DNA of 64,000 nucleotides from Duganella sp. BuS-21 (GCA_041874725.1 CP097466.1:2480001-2544000), one strand, 5' to 3'; counted from the first letter of the stretch, positions 27,771-37,939 are shown. The notes: generated from the letters alone by a model not told the origin. Program-made: numbers and translations.

Positions 27771-28808
27771 ATGGTACAAAGTCCCCCATCCAGATTGGTG
27801 ATCGCCTCACGTGAAAGCCGCCTGGCCATGTGGCAGGCGGAACATGTACGCGAACGCTTGACAATATTATATCCGCACTGCGATGTCAAAATTGTCGGAA
27901 TGACGACGCGCGGCGATCAAATTCTGGATCGCACCTTGTCCAAAGTCGGCGGCAAGGGCCTGTTTGTGAAGGAACTTGAAGTGGCGATGGCTGAAGGCCG
28001 CGCCGATCTGGCCGTGCATTCGCTCAAGGATGTGCCGATGGAATTGCCGGAAGGTTTTGCGCTGGCGGCTGTACTGGAGCGCGAAGATCCGCGCGACGCC
28101 TTCGTTTCCAACGACTACGACGCGCTCGACGCGCTGCCGGCCGGCGCCGTGGTCGGCACCAGCAGCCTGCGCCGCCAGTCGCTGATCGCGGCGCGTTATC
28201 CGCACCTGGTGATCAAACCGCTGCGTGGTAATCTGGACACACGCTTGGGCAAACTGGACCGTGGCGACTACGCCGCCATCATCCTGGCCGCCGCCGGCCT
28301 CAAGCGCCTGGGCCTGCCGCAGCGCATCCGCGCCTTGCTCGATCCGGCCAGCAGCCTGCCGGCCGCAGGGCAGGGGGCCATGGCGATCGAAATCGCCGAG
28401 CGCGATGACGGCATCGATCTGATGGCGATCCTCGCTCCGCTGAACCACGAAGCGACCGCACAAGCCGTCACCGCCGAACGCAAAGTCTCGAAGGTCTTTG
28501 GCGGCAGCTGCCAGGTGCCGCTGGCCGCCTTCGCCACCGTGGAAGGCGGCGATATGCACCTGCGCGCCATGGTCGCCACGCCGGACGGCACGCGCATGGC
28601 CAGCGCCGAAGTGCGCGGCGCGGCGGCCGACGCCGAAGCGCTGGGCGCGCAAGTGGCCGAACTGCTGCGCGCGCAGGACGCCGAGGACATCCTGTCGGCC
28701 TGCCTGAGCGACGCGGCGCAAGCCGAGGCGGACGCCCGTTCGGCGAGCCTGGCCTATGCCGCCGCCGTCGATGCGGCCGACGCGGCCGCCGGCAAGCCCG
28801 GCGCCTGA
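27771..28808 (+). CDS. hemC: Hydroxymethylbilane synthase
   Basis: The 345-aa enzyme polymerises four porphobilinogens into hydroxymethylbilane in tetrapyrrole synthesis. Signatures: [60 protein letters not shown], and the dipyrromethane-binding Cys in [12 protein letters not shown]. The C-terminus carries an Ala/Asp-rich tail longer than in E. coli. ATG 27771 is chosen; TTG at 27756 would add LKTSE. First of hemC-hemD-hemX-hemY, 7 nt before hemD. Confidence 0.95.
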   Translation: MVQSPPSRLVIASRESRLAMWQAEHVRERLTILYPHCDVKIVGMTTRGDQILDRTLSKVGGKGLFVKELEVAMAEGRADLAVHSLKDVPMELPEGFALAAVLEREDPRDAFVSNDYDALDALPAGAVVGTSSLRRQSLIAARYPHLVIKPLRGNLDTRLGKLDRGDYAAIILAAAGLKRLGLPQRIRALLDPASSLPAAGQGAMAIEIAERDDGIDLMAILAPLNHEATAQAVTAERKVSKVFGGSCQVPLAAFATVEGGDMHLRAMVATPDGTRMASAEVRGAAADAEALGAQVAELLRAQDAEDILSACLSDAAQAEADARSASLAYAAAVDAADAAAGKPGA

Positions 28809-28815
28809 TCCGGGG

Positions 28816-29607
28816 ATGACCGGCGCCGTCGTCATTACCCGTCCACTGGCCCAGGCCGGAGCGCTGGCCGCCCGCGTCAGCGCGCTGGGCCGCCCGGTGG
28901 AACTGCTGCCGCTGCTGGCGATCGCGCCGCTGGACGACCAGGCGCCGCTGCTGGCGGCGCTGGCGCGGCTGCATGAATACGAGCTGGTGGCCTTCGTCTC
29001 GCCCAATGCCATCGACGCCGCCTTTGCGCACATCGCGCGCTGGCCGGACGGCGTTACGCTGGCGGTGCTGGGCGAGGGCAGCCGCGCCGCCCTGGCCGCG
29101 CATGGCGTCACGCCGGATACGGTGCGCATCGTCAGCCCGGCCGACAGCGCCCACAGCGATTCCGAACACCTCTTGCAAACGCTGGACCTGGCCGCCCTGA
29201 ACGGCAGGCCGGTGCTCATCATTCGTGGCGAAAGCGGGCGCGAGTTGATGGCCGACGGCCTGCGCGACGCCGGCGCCCTGGTGGATGTGGTGGCGGCCTA
29301 CCGTCGCTCCGTGCCGTTGCTGACGCCGGCGCTGGCGACGCGCCTGCGGGCCTTGCTGGCGCAGCAAAACGACTGGATCATCACCAGTTCAGAAGCCTTG
29401 CGCGGCCTGATGGGTCTATTGCATCAGTTGGACTTGCACCATCCTGATGCGATGCAGCACAATAGCGTTGTAACAATGCAACAGCAGCACCTGATCGTGC
29501 CACATGCCCGAATTGCCGAAACGGCAAATAATTTAGGATTTTCCAAGCTGACGCTGACCGGATCAGGCGACGAACGCCTGCTGGCCGCGTTACAATCATG
29601 CCTATGA
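28816..29607 (+). CDS. hemD: Uroporphyrinogen-III synthase
   Basis: The 263-aa enzyme closes and inverts ring D of hydroxymethylbilane. The family is poorly conserved, but the start AVVITRPLAQAGALAARVSA, the middle YELVAFVSPNAIDAAFAHI, VLIIRGESGRELMADGLRDA and DWIITSSEALRGL are typical. ATG 28816 follows the hemC stop by 7 nt and has GGGGA just upstream. Its stop overlaps hemX by ATGA. The operon position supports the call. Confidence 0.93.
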   Translation: MTGAVVITRPLAQAGALAARVSALGRPVELLPLLAIAPLDDQAPLLAALARLHEYELVAFVSPNAIDAAFAHIARWPDGVTLAVLGEGSRAALAAHGVTPDTVRIVSPADSAHSDSEHLLQTLDLAALNGRPVLIIRGESGRELMADGLRDAGALVDVVAAYRRSVPLLTPALATRLRALLAQQNDWIITSSEALRGLMGLLHQLDLHHPDAMQHNSVVTMQQQHLIVPHARIAETANNLGFSKLTLTGSGDERLLAALQSCL

Positions 29608-30776
29608 ACGATTTGCCTACATTACCTGATCCAGCGGTCGCGACCGCCAAAGCCGCCGAGAGTCCGCAGTCTGCGCCGCCGGCGCCACCAGCCGCGCCGG
29701 CCCAGCCCGAACCGAGTCTGCTCGAAACGCTGCAACAGCCGCAAATGCTGCTGGTGGGCGTGATCGTGCTGACCATTTTGCTGGCCGGCCAAACCTGGTC
29801 GTCGCACGCGCGGGTCAACAAGCTGCGCGAGGAAATGGCGCTGCGCCTGCAAAAGGGCGACGCCACCAATGCCGACACCGGCAACCTGGTGCGCACGGTG
29901 CAGGAAAGCACCAAGGAGCTGCAAGGCAAAGTCGCCCTGCTGGAGAGCAAACAGCAGGAAGCGCAGAGCCAGCAACTGGCGCTGGAGCAGCTGTACCAGG
30001 ATCTGTCCAAGAACCGCGATGAATGGGCGTTGACCGAAATCGAACAGGTACTGTCGACCGCGTCGCAGCAGTTGCAGCTTGCCGGCAACGTGCCGGGTGC
30101 GCTGATCGCGCTGCAGAATGCCGACCGCAGCCTGTCGCGTTCGGACAAGCCCCAATTCATCACCATCCGCCGCGCCATCGCGCGCGACACCGACCAGCTG
30201 AAAGCCCTGCCGAGCGTCGATTCGGTGGGGGTGGCGCTGCGCCTCGACAACGCCATCGCGCAAATCGACACGTTGCCGATGCTGGCCGACGAAAAGCCGA
30301 CCCTGCCGGCGCCGCCGGAAAAGAAAGCCAAGCCGGCCAAGGTCGTGCACGGCAAGGATGGCAAACCGGTCAAGGTCGAGGACACCACCAGCCCGTGGCT
30401 GCTGGCGCTGCAAGAAGGCTGGAACGGCTGGAGTAGCGAAATGTGGACCGACGTGCGCCAGCTGATCCGCGTGCGCAATGTTGACACGCCGGACGCGCTG
30501 ATGCTGTCGCCGACGCAGTCCTACTTCCTGCGCGAAAACCTCAAGCTGCGCCTGCTGAACGCGCGCATGGCCCTGTTGTCGCGCAATGAAACGGCATTCC
30601 GCGCCGACCTGATCGCGGCGCAGGAAGCGTTGGTCAAATACTTCGATACGCGCGCCCGCTCCACCCAGACCGTGCAGGCGCTGCTGCGCCAGGTCCAGAG
30701 CAGCAATCTCGCCATCGAGATGCCGACCCTGTCCGACAGCCTGAACGCTGTGCGCAATTACAAAGCGAAGCCATAG
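29604..30776 (+). CDS. hemX: HemX-type inner-membrane protein of the heme operon
   Basis: The 390-aa product (ATG 29604 overlapping the hemD stop) has a Pro/Ala-rich cytoplasmic N-terminus, one transmembrane helix (MLLVGVIVLTILLAGQTWSS, about 50-70) and a periplasmic coiled-coil part (ESTKELQGKVALLESKQQEA). The HemX body follows (EIEQVLSTASQQLQLAGNVP, NAIAQIDTLPM). A Lys/Pro-rich insertion, PPEKKAKPAKVVHGKDGKPV, is near 235. HemX is often labelled uroporphyrinogen methyltransferase but lacks SAM motifs here; the role is probably structural. Confidence 0.9.
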   Translation: MNDLPTLPDPAVATAKAAESPQSAPPAPPAAPAQPEPSLLETLQQPQMLLVGVIVLTILLAGQTWSSHARVNKLREEMALRLQKGDATNADTGNLVRTVQESTKELQGKVALLESKQQEAQSQQLALEQLYQDLSKNRDEWALTEIEQVLSTASQQLQLAGNVPGALIALQNADRSLSRSDKPQFITIRRAIARDTDQLKALPSVDSVGVALRLDNAIAQIDTLPMLADEKPTLPAPPEKKAKPAKVVHGKDGKPVKVEDTTSPWLLALQEGWNGWSSEMWTDVRQLIRVRNVDTPDALMLSPTQSYFLRENLKLRLLNARMALLSRNETAFRADLIAAQEALVKYFDTRARSTQTVQALLRQVQSSNLAIEMPTLSDSLNAVRNYKAKP

Positions 30777-30778
30777 TC

Positions 30779-31975
30779 ATGCGTTTATTTCTCTGGTTAG
30801 TCGCCATGATGGCCGCCGCCATCGGCATTGCCGTGACGGCGCGCTTCAATCCGGGCAACGTGGTGCTATTCTATCCGCCGCACCGCATCGACCTGTCGCT
30901 GAACTTCTTCATCGTGCTGGAAGTGGCGCTGTTTGCCTTCCTGTACGTGCTGATCCGCGCCTTCCGCGCCACCATCAAAATGCCGGGCAAAGTGGCGGCC
31001 TACCGCCAGCACAAGCGTGAGCGTGATGGCAACAAGGGCCTGCGCGAAGCGTTGAAAGCGCTGTTCGAAGGCCGTTTCGGCCATGCCGAGAAGGCCGCGC
31101 TGCGCGCCTCCGAGCTGCCGGAAAACGCCGGCGTGGCGGCATTGATCGGCGCCCGCGCGGCGCATCGCATGCGCCAGGCGCAGCGGCGCGACCAATGGCT
31201 GGGCAAGCTGGCCGGCGACAACGGCATGAAAACCGCGCGCCTGATGACCATGACCGAACTGCTGGTCGACGACCACCAGCCGGAGCAGGCGCTGGAAGCG
31301 GTGCGCGAACTGAACGCCAGCGGCACCCGTCATATCCATGCCTTGCAGATGTCGCTGAAAGCACAGCAACAGGCCAAGAACTGGCCGGAAGTGTTGCGCC
31401 TGGTGCGTTCGCTGGACAAGCACCGCGCGCTGCATCCGGCGCTGTCGTCGCGCCTGCGCGAGCTGGCTTACGACGACCTGCTGTCGGACCAGAGCCACGA
31501 CGCCGAATCGCTGCTGCGCGTGTGGTCGACGGTGCCGACCGCCGACCGCATCAAGCCTTACGTGGCCTGCCGCGCGGCGAGTGCGCTCAACGCGCGCGGC
31601 CTGCACGACGAAGCGCGCCTGGTGGCGGAAGAATCGCTGACGGCCGACTGGGACGAGCGCGTGGTACGCACTTATCGCGAAGCGGCGGCGCCGGCCGGAT
31701 CGGCGGCCTTGCTGCTGCAGATCGAGCACTGCGAAAATTGGGCGCACGCGCGTCCGACCGACGCCGAGCTGGCGCTGACGCTCGGTTCACTGTGCCTGAA
31801 GCAAAAACTGTGGGGCAAAGCCCAGCGCTACCTGGAGCAGGCGCTGTCGGACGCCTCCGACCCGCGCATGGTGCGCGAATCCCACCTGAAACTGGCGCAG
31901 ATGCACGAAGCGCTGGGCCAGGAAGCGGAAGCCGCCAACCACTACCGCCAGTGCGCACTGGCCACCATCCTCTAA
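30779..31975 (+). CDS. hemY: HemY, TPR membrane protein of the heme operon
   Basis: The 398-aa protein has two N-terminal transmembrane helices (LFLWLVAMMAAAIGIAVTAR and LNFFIVLEVALFAFLYVLIR), followed by TPR-like helical repeats with ALRASELPENAGVAALIGAR, LLQIEHCENWAHARPTDAEL and KAQRYLEQALSDASDPRM. This HemY is the proteobacterial TPR protein, not protoporphyrinogen oxidase. It is needed for normal heme synthesis, presumably by organising the enzymes. It starts 2 nt after hemX and is the last gene of the operon. Confidence 0.93.
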   Translation: MRLFLWLVAMMAAAIGIAVTARFNPGNVVLFYPPHRIDLSLNFFIVLEVALFAFLYVLIRAFRATIKMPGKVAAYRQHKRERDGNKGLREALKALFEGRFGHAEKAALRASELPENAGVAALIGARAAHRMRQAQRRDQWLGKLAGDNGMKTARLMTMTELLVDDHQPEQALEAVRELNASGTRHIHALQMSLKAQQQAKNWPEVLRLVRSLDKHRALHPALSSRLRELAYDDLLSDQSHDAESLLRVWSTVPTADRIKPYVACRAASALNARGLHDEARLVAEESLTADWDERVVRTYREAAAPAGSAALLLQIEHCENWAHARPTDAELALTLGSLCLKQKLWGKAQRYLEQALSDASDPRMVRESHLKLAQMHEALGQEAEAANHYRQCALATIL

Positions 31976-31976
31976 C

Positions 31977-32046
31977 GTCATTCCCGCGCACGCGGGAATC
32001 CATGCTGAGCTAACGGGCTATGGACTCCCGCCTGCGCGGGAGTGAC
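31977..32046. repeat. Paired ATTCCCGCG hairpin (REP-like)
   Basis: GTCATTCCCGCG..CGCGGGAAT and ACTCCCGCC..GCGGGAGTGAC form two hairpins joined by about 20 nt, the same layout as in the MITE interior and at 54051. It lies right after the hemY stop between convergent genes and can serve as a bidirectional terminator. Confidence 0.8.
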
Positions 32047-32109
32047 GTGCGGCTGCGCAGGAGTGACGTGCGGCTGCGCGGGAGTGACGTGCGGCTGCGC
32101 GGGAGTGAC
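32047..32109. repeat. Three 21-bp tandem repeats
   Basis: GTGCGGCTGCGC(A/G)GGAGTGAC occurs three times end to end. It is an expansion of the right arm of the preceding REP-like hairpin, whose last 18 nt (32029-32046) are a partial fourth unit. It ends 5 nt before the stop of the dioxygenase gene. Confidence 0.85.
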
Positions 32110-32114
32110 GCGGC

Positions 32115-33176
32115 TTATGCCGGATCGGAGTCGACCGGGAAGCCTTCGATTTTCCAGCGCAGCATGCCGCCGGCCAGGTTGGCGACTTTGGTGAAGCCGG
32201 CTTTGGTCAGCAGCACGCTAGCCTGCGCCGAGCGCACGCCGGAGCGGCAGACAGCCACGATCGGCTGCTCGCGGTCGAACTCGCCCATGCGCTCGGTCAG
32301 CTGCGACAGCGGCACCAGCGTGGCGCCATGCACGTGGCCGAGACGGTCGATGAATTCCGGCACTTCGCGCACATCGACCACCTGTACCTTGGCCAAATGC
32401 TCCAGCAAGGCCATCGGCTCAATCTCCCATACACCACTGAAACGCAGCGTCAGCGGCGCCCAGCCGGGCGCGTCGGTCGGCGCATCGCCCTCCGGCTGGC
32501 CGCAGCGCAGGTTGGCCGGCACCGCCACGGCAATCAATTTCGGATGCGGCAGGTGCAGGTTGTTCATGTGGCCCGTGAAGTCCCCCACATCGACATCGCC
32601 GCCCAGGCGCGGGTTGTAGCGCCGCTCTTCGGCCACGCTGGTGACTGTGATGCCGCGATAGTCGTGCGCAGGGTAGAGCAGGCAGGCCGGCGGCAAGCTG
32701 AGGATCTGCTCGTGCACGGAGGCGAACAACTGTTGCGGACTGCCTTGCTGGAAATCGGTGCGGCCGCAGCCGCGTATCAGCAAGCTGTCGCCGGTGAAAG
32801 CCATGCTTGCCTCATCCAGCACATAGGTCAGGCAGCCGCTGGTGTGGCCCGGCGTGGCGCGCACGTCCAGGTGACGCGCGCCGAAGCGCACCCGGTCGCC
32901 ATGATGCAAGGGCGTATCGACGCCGCTGGCGCCGGCCACCGCCGACAGCGCGATGGCGTTGCCGCAACGCTGGTGCAGCCGCCAGGCGCCGGTCACATGG
33001 TCCGCGTGCACATGGGTGTCGAGGGTGGCCACCAGCTTCAGGCCGAGTTCTTCCAACAGTGCCAGATCGCGCGGCACCTGTTCATACACCGGGTCGATCA
33101 GCACCGCCTCGCCGCCGTCGCCGAGCAAATAGGTGTAGGTAGAGGAGGTGTGATCGTACAGTTGGCGAAAAATCAT
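32115..33176 (-). CDS. Persulfide dioxygenase-rhodanese fusion
   Basis: The 353-aa protein joins an ETHE1-type metallo-beta-lactamase domain (about 1-240) to a rhodanese domain (about 255-350). Metal ligands are visible in THVHADH (H55, H57, D59, H60), TPGHTSG and FTGDSLLIRGCGRTDFQQG. The rhodanese active loop is CRSGVRS. The fusion oxidises glutathione persulfide to sulfite and can exchange sulfur with thiosulfate, so it links sulfide and cysteine detoxification. It is convergent with hemY across the REP-like repeats and divergent from ppa. Confidence 0.92.
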   Translation of the reverse strand: MIFRQLYDHTSSTYTYLLGDGGEAVLIDPVYEQVPRDLALLEELGLKLVATLDTHVHADHVTGAWRLHQRCGNAIALSAVAGASGVDTPLHHGDRVRFGARHLDVRATPGHTSGCLTYVLDEASMAFTGDSLLIRGCGRTDFQQGSPQQLFASVHEQILSLPPACLLYPAHDYRGITVTSVAEERRYNPRLGGDVDVGDFTGHMNNLHLPHPKLIAVAVPANLRCGQPEGDAPTDAPGWAPLTLRFSGVWEIEPMALLEHLAKVQVVDVREVPEFIDRLGHVHGATLVPLSQLTERMGEFDREQPIVAVCRSGVRSAQASVLLTKAGFTKVANLAGGMLRWKIEGFPVDSDPA

Positions 33177-33257
33177 AATTCGTTATCTGAATAAGGACAG
33201 CGCTTATCATAACAAACGTTCAACGGTGTTGCGCCGCACAAGCAGCCTGTACTTCGA

Positions 33258-33263
33258 TATAAT
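33258..33263 (+). promoter_or_regulatory. Candidate -10 box of ppa
   Basis: TATAAT 39 nt upstream of the ppa ATG, in the divergent interval with the dioxygenase gene. A matching -35 is not obvious. Confidence 0.45.
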
Positions 33264-33301
33264 GTCGCGGTTAAACACAGTCCGCTAACCGAGGAAAATC
33301 C

Positions 33302-33841
33302 ATGAGCTTGAACAAAGTATCTTCCGGCAAAGATCTGCCTAACGACTTCAACGTCATCATCGAAATCCCGATGAACGCCGACCCGATCAAATACGAAGTA
33401 GACAAAGAGTCGGGCGCAATCTTTGTTGACCGCTTCATGGGTACCGCCATGCATTACCCATGCAACTACGGCTACGTGCCGAACACCCTGTCGGCCGACG
33501 GCGACCCGGTGGACGTGCTGGTGATCACCCCGTTCCCGCTGATCCCAGGCGTCGTGGTGCGTTGCCGCCCGATCGGCGTGCTGAAAATGACCGACGAAGC
33601 CGGTGAAGACGCCAAAGTACTGGCCGTGCCGGTCGACAAGGTCCTGTCGATCTACAGCCACTGGCAGAAGCCGGAAGACCTGAACGAACTGCGCCTGCGC
33701 CAGATCCAGCACTTCTTCGAGCACTACAAAGATCTGGAAAAAGGCAAGTGGGTCAAGGTCGAAGGCTGGCACGGTCCAGAAGCCGCCAAGGAAGAAATCC
33801 TGGCCGGCGTCGCCAACTACCAGAAAGACCAGGCAGCGTAA
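33302..33841 (+). CDS. ppa: Inorganic pyrophosphatase (family I)
   Basis: The 179-aa cytoplasmic enzyme hydrolyses PPi to drive biosynthetic reactions. It has [38 protein letters not shown] and the metal-binding signature DGDPVDVLV with its three Asp. Length fits the bacterial hexameric type. GAGGAAA lies upstream of the ATG. It is followed after 14 nt by a long palindrome that acts as terminator. Confidence 0.97.
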   Translation: MSLNKVSSGKDLPNDFNVIIEIPMNADPIKYEVDKESGAIFVDRFMGTAMHYPCNYGYVPNTLSADGDPVDVLVITPFPLIPGVVVRCRPIGVLKMTDEAGEDAKVLAVPVDKVLSIYSHWQKPEDLNELRLRQIQHFFEHYKDLEKGKWVKVEGWHGPEAAKEEILAGVANYQKDQAA

Positions 33842-33855
33842 GCAGCCAAGTCAAA

Positions 33856-33943
33856 CCGGGGTCAGTTCCGACATTCGGACACGAGCCCAACCGTAGCAGC
33901 CGCTACGGTTGGGCTCGTGTCCGAATGTCGGAACTGACCCCGG
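33856..33943. repeat. 88-bp near-perfect palindrome with T-tract (GGGTCAG family)
   Basis: The arms are 44 nt, beginning CCGGGGTCAGTTCCGACATT and pairing to 33943 with only the A33898-C33901 pair mismatched. A run of seven T follows (33945-33951). It is the terminator for ppa and, from the other side, for the Crp-like gene ending at 33950. The outer arm shares GGGTCAG...CATTCGGACA with the repeat at 56150, so it belongs to a dispersed REP-like family. Confidence 0.88.
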
Positions 33944-33949
33944 ATTTTT

Positions 33950-34591
33950 TTATGCCGCGCGCGGTTCGCCCGAAGCAGCTTCGGCTTCGCGGCGCAGGCG
34001 CGACATGTATTGCGGCGTGATGCCCAGGTAGGATGCGATGGCGCGCTGCGAGATGCGTGCCTCCAGGCCCGGATATTCTTCGCGGAAGGCCGTCAGCCGC
34101 TCCTGCGCCGAGGTTTCGCCGTTGCTGTACGCGTGCTGCGCCAGCGCCTGCAGGCCGTGCATGGCGATGTGCAGGTGGTAGTCTTGCATCTCCTCACTCT
34201 GCGCGCGCAGCTCGGAAGCACGCTTCCAGTCCAGCGTGAAGCCGTGGACCGGCGTCTCCGCAATCAGGAATTGCACCGCCGGCTGGCCGGTCTCGCCGTT
34301 GATCAGGTCCGTCAGCGTGGTGGCCGACTCGCCTTCGCGATAGAAGCGCAAGGTCATCTCCACGCCTTCGCGGTTGAAGAAACCGCTGCGCGCCACGCCG
34401 CTGGCCAGCCAGTACACCTGCGTCGCCGGCACGCCGGCACGCTGCAGGTACTCGCCCTTGCGCACATGGAAGGGCTTGGCAATGGTGGCCAGAATATTGG
34501 TGACGCTGTTGAACGACTCTTCGCTCACGTCGATCCGCTTCATCGTGGCGGATTTAAAGCGGTTACGCTGTTTTATGAAATCTGCATTCAT
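33950..34591 (-). CDS. Crp/Fnr-family transcriptional regulator
   Basis: The 213-aa protein has an N-terminal cyclic-nucleotide-binding-like beta roll (FHVRKGEYLQRAGVPATQVY then WLASGVARSGFFNREG) and a C-terminal winged HTH (RISQRAIASYLGITPQYMSR followed by LRREAE). There are no N-terminal Cys residues for an Fe-S cluster, so it is not an Fnr-type oxygen sensor. The arginine and glutamate set that binds cAMP in Crp is not evident. The ligand is unknown. An internal start at 34543 is possible. Confidence 0.88.
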   Translation of the reverse strand: MNADFIKQRNRFKSATMKRIDVSEESFNSVTNILATIAKPFHVRKGEYLQRAGVPATQVYWLASGVARSGFFNREGVEMTLRFYREGESATTLTDLINGETGQPAVQFLIAETPVHGFTLDWKRASELRAQSEEMQDYHLHIAMHGLQALAQHAYSNGETSAQERLTAFREEYPGLEARISQRAIASYLGITPQYMSRLRREAEAASGEPRAA

Positions 34592-34655
34592 GCTATTTTT
34601 ACCATATTACCGGGAAACAATATCGATGCTATTGTAACCCCAATACGGGTTCCCC

Positions 34656-35792
34656 TTACGAGGTTTCTATAGCCTTGAAGGGAAGATGTTCGGCCAGTTC
34701 GTCGATATAGTCGTTCATGGCGGCGGTTTCCTGCGCCAGAAAGTCGGCGATGGCGTCGGCAAAGCGCGGATCGGCCACCCAGTGCGCCGACCAGGTCGGC
34801 GTCGGCACCAGGCCGCGCGACATCTTGTGGATGCCCTGCGCACCACCTTCGAAACGCGCCATTCCGTGGCGGATGCAGTAGGCTATCGATTGCACGTAAC
34901 AGGTTTCGAAGTGCAGACCGGAGACGAATTCCAGCGTGCCCCAGTAGCGGCCGTACATCACATTGCCGCCCACCAGGTTCAGGGCTGCCGCCACCGGCGC
35001 GTCGCCGCGCTTGGCCAGCACGATCATCAGGCTGTCCGGCGTTTCTGCCAGCAGGCGGCGGAAGAAGGCCAGCGATAGATACGGCTTGGAGAAGTGCGCC
35101 TGGTAGGTCGACACATAGCACTCGTAGAAGAAGCGCAGCACCTGGTCCGTGATGGCGGCGCCGGCCAGGTGTTCGAAGTGGATGCCGGCTTCCTGCACGC
35201 GCTTGCGGTCCTGGCGGATCTTCTTGCGCTTTTCCATCTTCATGCTGGCGAGGAAGGCGTCGAAGTCGGCGTAGTCCTGGTTCTCCCAATGAAATTGCAC
35301 GCCTTCGCGCAGCATGTAGCCAGCGTCGGCCAGCGCCTGTTTGTCCTGGTCGTCGGGGAACAGGATGTGCAGCGAGGAGGTGCCCAGTTGTTGCGCCACC
35401 TGCAGCGCGGCGCGCGCCAGCAGTTGGCGGTCTTCCGCATTGTGCGCCAGCAGGCGGCCGCCGGTCACCGGCGTGAACGGCACCGCCGACAGCAGCTTGG
35501 GGTAGTAGGGGATGCCGTTGCGGTGGAAGGCGTCGGCCCAGGCGTGGTCGAACACGTATTCGCCGCGGCTGTGATCCTTCAGGTACAGCGGCATGGCCGC
35601 CTGCAGCACGCCGTCGCGCTGCAGGACCAGGTAGCGCGGCGACCAGCCGGTGTTGGCAGCGGCGCAGCCGGTTTCGTGCAGCGCGTGCAGGAAGGCGTAG
35701 GCTAGCGTCGGGTTGTCACCGGCTAGCGCCTGCCACTGCGCCGGATCGATGTCCGCCAACGAGTCGATGATCGATAATTCTGCTTCCGCCAC
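34656..35792 (-). CDS. FemAB-like / DUF482 GNAT-fold acyltransferase
   Basis: The 378-aa protein is translated from a GTG at 35792 with AAGGAGG five bases upstream. It has the family features: TLAYAFLHALHETGCAAANT, YYPKLLSAVPFTPVTGGRLL, SSLHILFPDDQDKQALADAG and YECYVSTYQAHFSKPYLSLA. The double GNAT-like fold is related to FemAB peptidyltransferases that use aminoacyl-tRNA, but the substrate of this proteobacterial branch is not known. Gene order does not help. Confidence 0.85.
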   Translation of the reverse strand: MAEAELSIIDSLADIDPAQWQALAGDNPTLAYAFLHALHETGCAAANTGWSPRYLVLQRDGVLQAAMPLYLKDHSRGEYVFDHAWADAFHRNGIPYYPKLLSAVPFTPVTGGRLLAHNAEDRQLLARAALQVAQQLGTSSLHILFPDDQDKQALADAGYMLREGVQFHWENQDYADFDAFLASMKMEKRKKIRQDRKRVQEAGIHFEHLAGAAITDQVLRFFYECYVSTYQAHFSKPYLSLAFFRRLLAETPDSLMIVLAKRGDAPVAAALNLVGGNVMYGRYWGTLEFVSGLHFETCYVQSIAYCIRHGMARFEGGAQGIHKMSRGLVPTPTWSAHWVADPRFADAIADFLAQETAAMNDYIDELAEHLPFKAIETS

Positions 35793-35884
35793 ACTGCCTC
35801 CTTGCCCAATGATGTGCCAGTCTAGCGCATGCGGGCGGGCTTTGCCCGTGCGATAATTTGATTTTGCGTGCCCGAAAGAGCGAC

Positions 35885-37939
35885 ATGGCTTCGAACTTCT
35901 TCAATCTGTACACCCACGACTTCGCCCGCGTCGCCATTGCCGCGCCGGTGTGCCGCATTGCCGATCCCGCCTACAACGCCGAACAGACCATTCTGCTGGC
36001 CGAGCAGGCCGCCGCGCAGGGCGCGGCCCTGGTGGCCTTCCCCGAGCTGGGCCTGTCGGCCTATACCTGCGACGACTTGTTCCACCAGCGCGCACTGCTC
36101 GACGGCGTGCTCGACGGCTTGAGCGCGATCCTCGACGCCTCGCTGCAATGGAAAATGGCCATCGTGGTCGGTGCGCCGTTGCGCGTCGATCACCAGCTGT
36201 ACAACTGCGCGGTGGTGATCGCCAACGGCCAGATCCAGGGCGTGGTGCCGAAGAGCTACCTGCCCAACTACGGCGAGTTCTACGAGGCGCGCCAGTTCAG
36301 TAGCGGCGATTACGCCGTCGCCACCGAGATCGATCTGCTCGGCGAGCGTGTGCAATTCGGTTCCGGCCTGCTGTTCGAAGTGGGCGACCTGCCGCTGTTC
36401 AAATTCCACGTCGAGATCTGCGAGGACGTGTGGGTGCCGATTCCACCGTCGTCGTTTGCCGCGCTGGCCGGCGCCACGGTGCTGGTCAATCTGTCGGCCT
36501 CGAACGCGCTGGTGGGCAAGGCCAACTATCGCAACCAACTGGTGGGCCAGCAGTCGGCGCGCTGCATCGCCGCCTACCTCTACACCTCCTCGGGCGGTGG
36601 CGAGTCCAGCACCGACATGGCGTGGGACGGCCAGGGCGTGATCTACGAGAACGGCGAGTTGCTGGCCGAGCCGAAGCGCTTCATCGACGCAGCGTCGCTG
36701 ACCTTTGCCGACATCGATCTGGAGCGCCTGTCGCGCGAGCGCATGCGCATGAACACCTTCGCGCAATCGGTGCAGCGCCACGCGGCCGAGGTGGGCAAGT
36801 TCCGCACCGTGTTCTTCCACCTGGAGATCGAACGCGAGCAAGCGCTGGCGCTGAAGCGCTGTGTCGAACGCTTCCCCTACGTGCCGGCCGATGCGCGCCG
36901 CCGCGACGACCGCTGCAACGAGGTCTACAACATCCAGGTGCAGGCGCTGGCGCAGCGCCTGACCACCAGCGGCTTGAAGAAAGTGGTGATCGGCGTCTCG
37001 GGCGGCCTCGATTCCACGCATGCGCTGCTGGTCTGCGCGCGCGTGATGGACAAGCTGCAACTGCCGCGCACCAACATCCTGGCCTACACCATGCCTGGCT
37101 TCGCCACCAGCGAGCGCACGCTCAAACAGGCGCACGCGCTGATGAAACTGGTGGGCTGCAGCGCGCAGGAAATCGATATCCGCCCAAGCTGCGAACAGAT
37201 GCTGAAGGATTTGCACCATCCCTACGCGGATGGTCAGGCGCAGTACGACATCACGTTTGAAAACGTGCAGGCCGGCGAGCGCACCAACCACTTGTTCCGC
37301 CTGGCGAACCACCACGGCGGGCTGGTGATCGGCACCGGCGACCTGAGCGAGCTGGCGCTGGGCTGGTGTACCTACGGCGTGGGCGATCACATGTCCCACT
37401 ATAACGTCAACGCCAGCGTGCCGAAGACGCTGATCTCGCACCTGGTGCGCTGGGTCGCCGAGTCCGGCGTGATTGGCCGCAACGATGCGCAGGTGCTGCT
37501 CGACATCCTCGGTACCGAGATCAGTCCCGAGCTGGTGCCGGGCACCGCCGGCGGCCAGCCGGAGCAGCGCACTGAAAGTACCATCGGCCCGTACGAGCTG
37601 CAGGATTTCAACCTGTACTACGTGCTGCGCTTCGGCTTCAATCCCTCCAAGGTGGCCTTCCTGTCGCATAGCGCCTGGAAGGACAAGGAGCAGGGCCGCT
37701 GGCCGGACGGCGACCACGTCACGCGCAATCAATACGACCTGGCGGCGATCAAGAAAAACCTCGGCATCTTCCTTGACCGCTTCTTCCGCACCAGCCAGTT
37801 CAAGCGCAGTTGCGTGCCGAACGCACCGAAGGTGGGCAGCGGCGGTTCACTCTCGCCGCGCGGCGACTGGCGCGCGCCGAGCGATGCGCAAAGCGTTGTA
37901 TGGTTGGAGGAATTACGCTCCATTCCAGTGCAAGAGTAA
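35885..37939 (+). CDS. nadE: Glutamine-dependent NAD+ synthetase
   Basis: The 684-aa enzyme amidates deamido-NAD. The N-terminal nitrilase-type glutaminase (about 1-300) shows the Glu in [16 protein letters not shown], the Lys in [20 protein letters not shown] and the Cys in [15 protein letters not shown]. The C-terminal synthetase domain has the P-loop [20 protein letters not shown] and [23 protein letters not shown] 35885 ([20 protein letters not shown]) is chosen. Having its own glutaminase means it can use glutamine directly. Confidence 0.95.
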   Translation: MASNFFNLYTHDFARVAIAAPVCRIADPAYNAEQTILLAEQAAAQGAALVAFPELGLSAYTCDDLFHQRALLDGVLDGLSAILDASLQWKMAIVVGAPLRVDHQLYNCAVVIANGQIQGVVPKSYLPNYGEFYEARQFSSGDYAVATEIDLLGERVQFGSGLLFEVGDLPLFKFHVEICEDVWVPIPPSSFAALAGATVLVNLSASNALVGKANYRNQLVGQQSARCIAAYLYTSSGGGESSTDMAWDGQGVIYENGELLAEPKRFIDAASLTFADIDLERLSRERMRMNTFAQSVQRHAAEVGKFRTVFFHLEIEREQALALKRCVERFPYVPADARRRDDRCNEVYNIQVQALAQRLTTSGLKKVVIGVSGGLDSTHALLVCARVMDKLQLPRTNILAYTMPGFATSERTLKQAHALMKLVGCSAQEIDIRPSCEQMLKDLHHPYADGQAQYDITFENVQAGERTNHLFRLANHHGGLVIGTGDLSELALGWCTYGVGDHMSHYNVNASVPKTLISHLVRWVAESGVIGRNDAQVLLDILGTEISPELVPGTAGGQPEQRTESTIGPYELQDFNLYYVLRFGFNPSKVAFLSHSAWKDKEQGRWPDGDHVTRNQYDLAAIKKNLGIFLDRFFRTSQFKRSCVPNAPKVGSGGSLSPRGDWRAPSDAQSVVWLEELRSIPVQE

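Noticed and set aside
29604..30776. HemX as a working uroporphyrinogen-III C-methyltransferase
   Set aside because: The name is used in annotations, but no SAM-binding motif is visible; only the membrane and coiled-coil HemX features are present.
32047..32109. Possible CRISPR array
   Set aside because: The 21-bp units are contiguous without spacers and derive from a REP-like hairpin arm; no cas gene is near.
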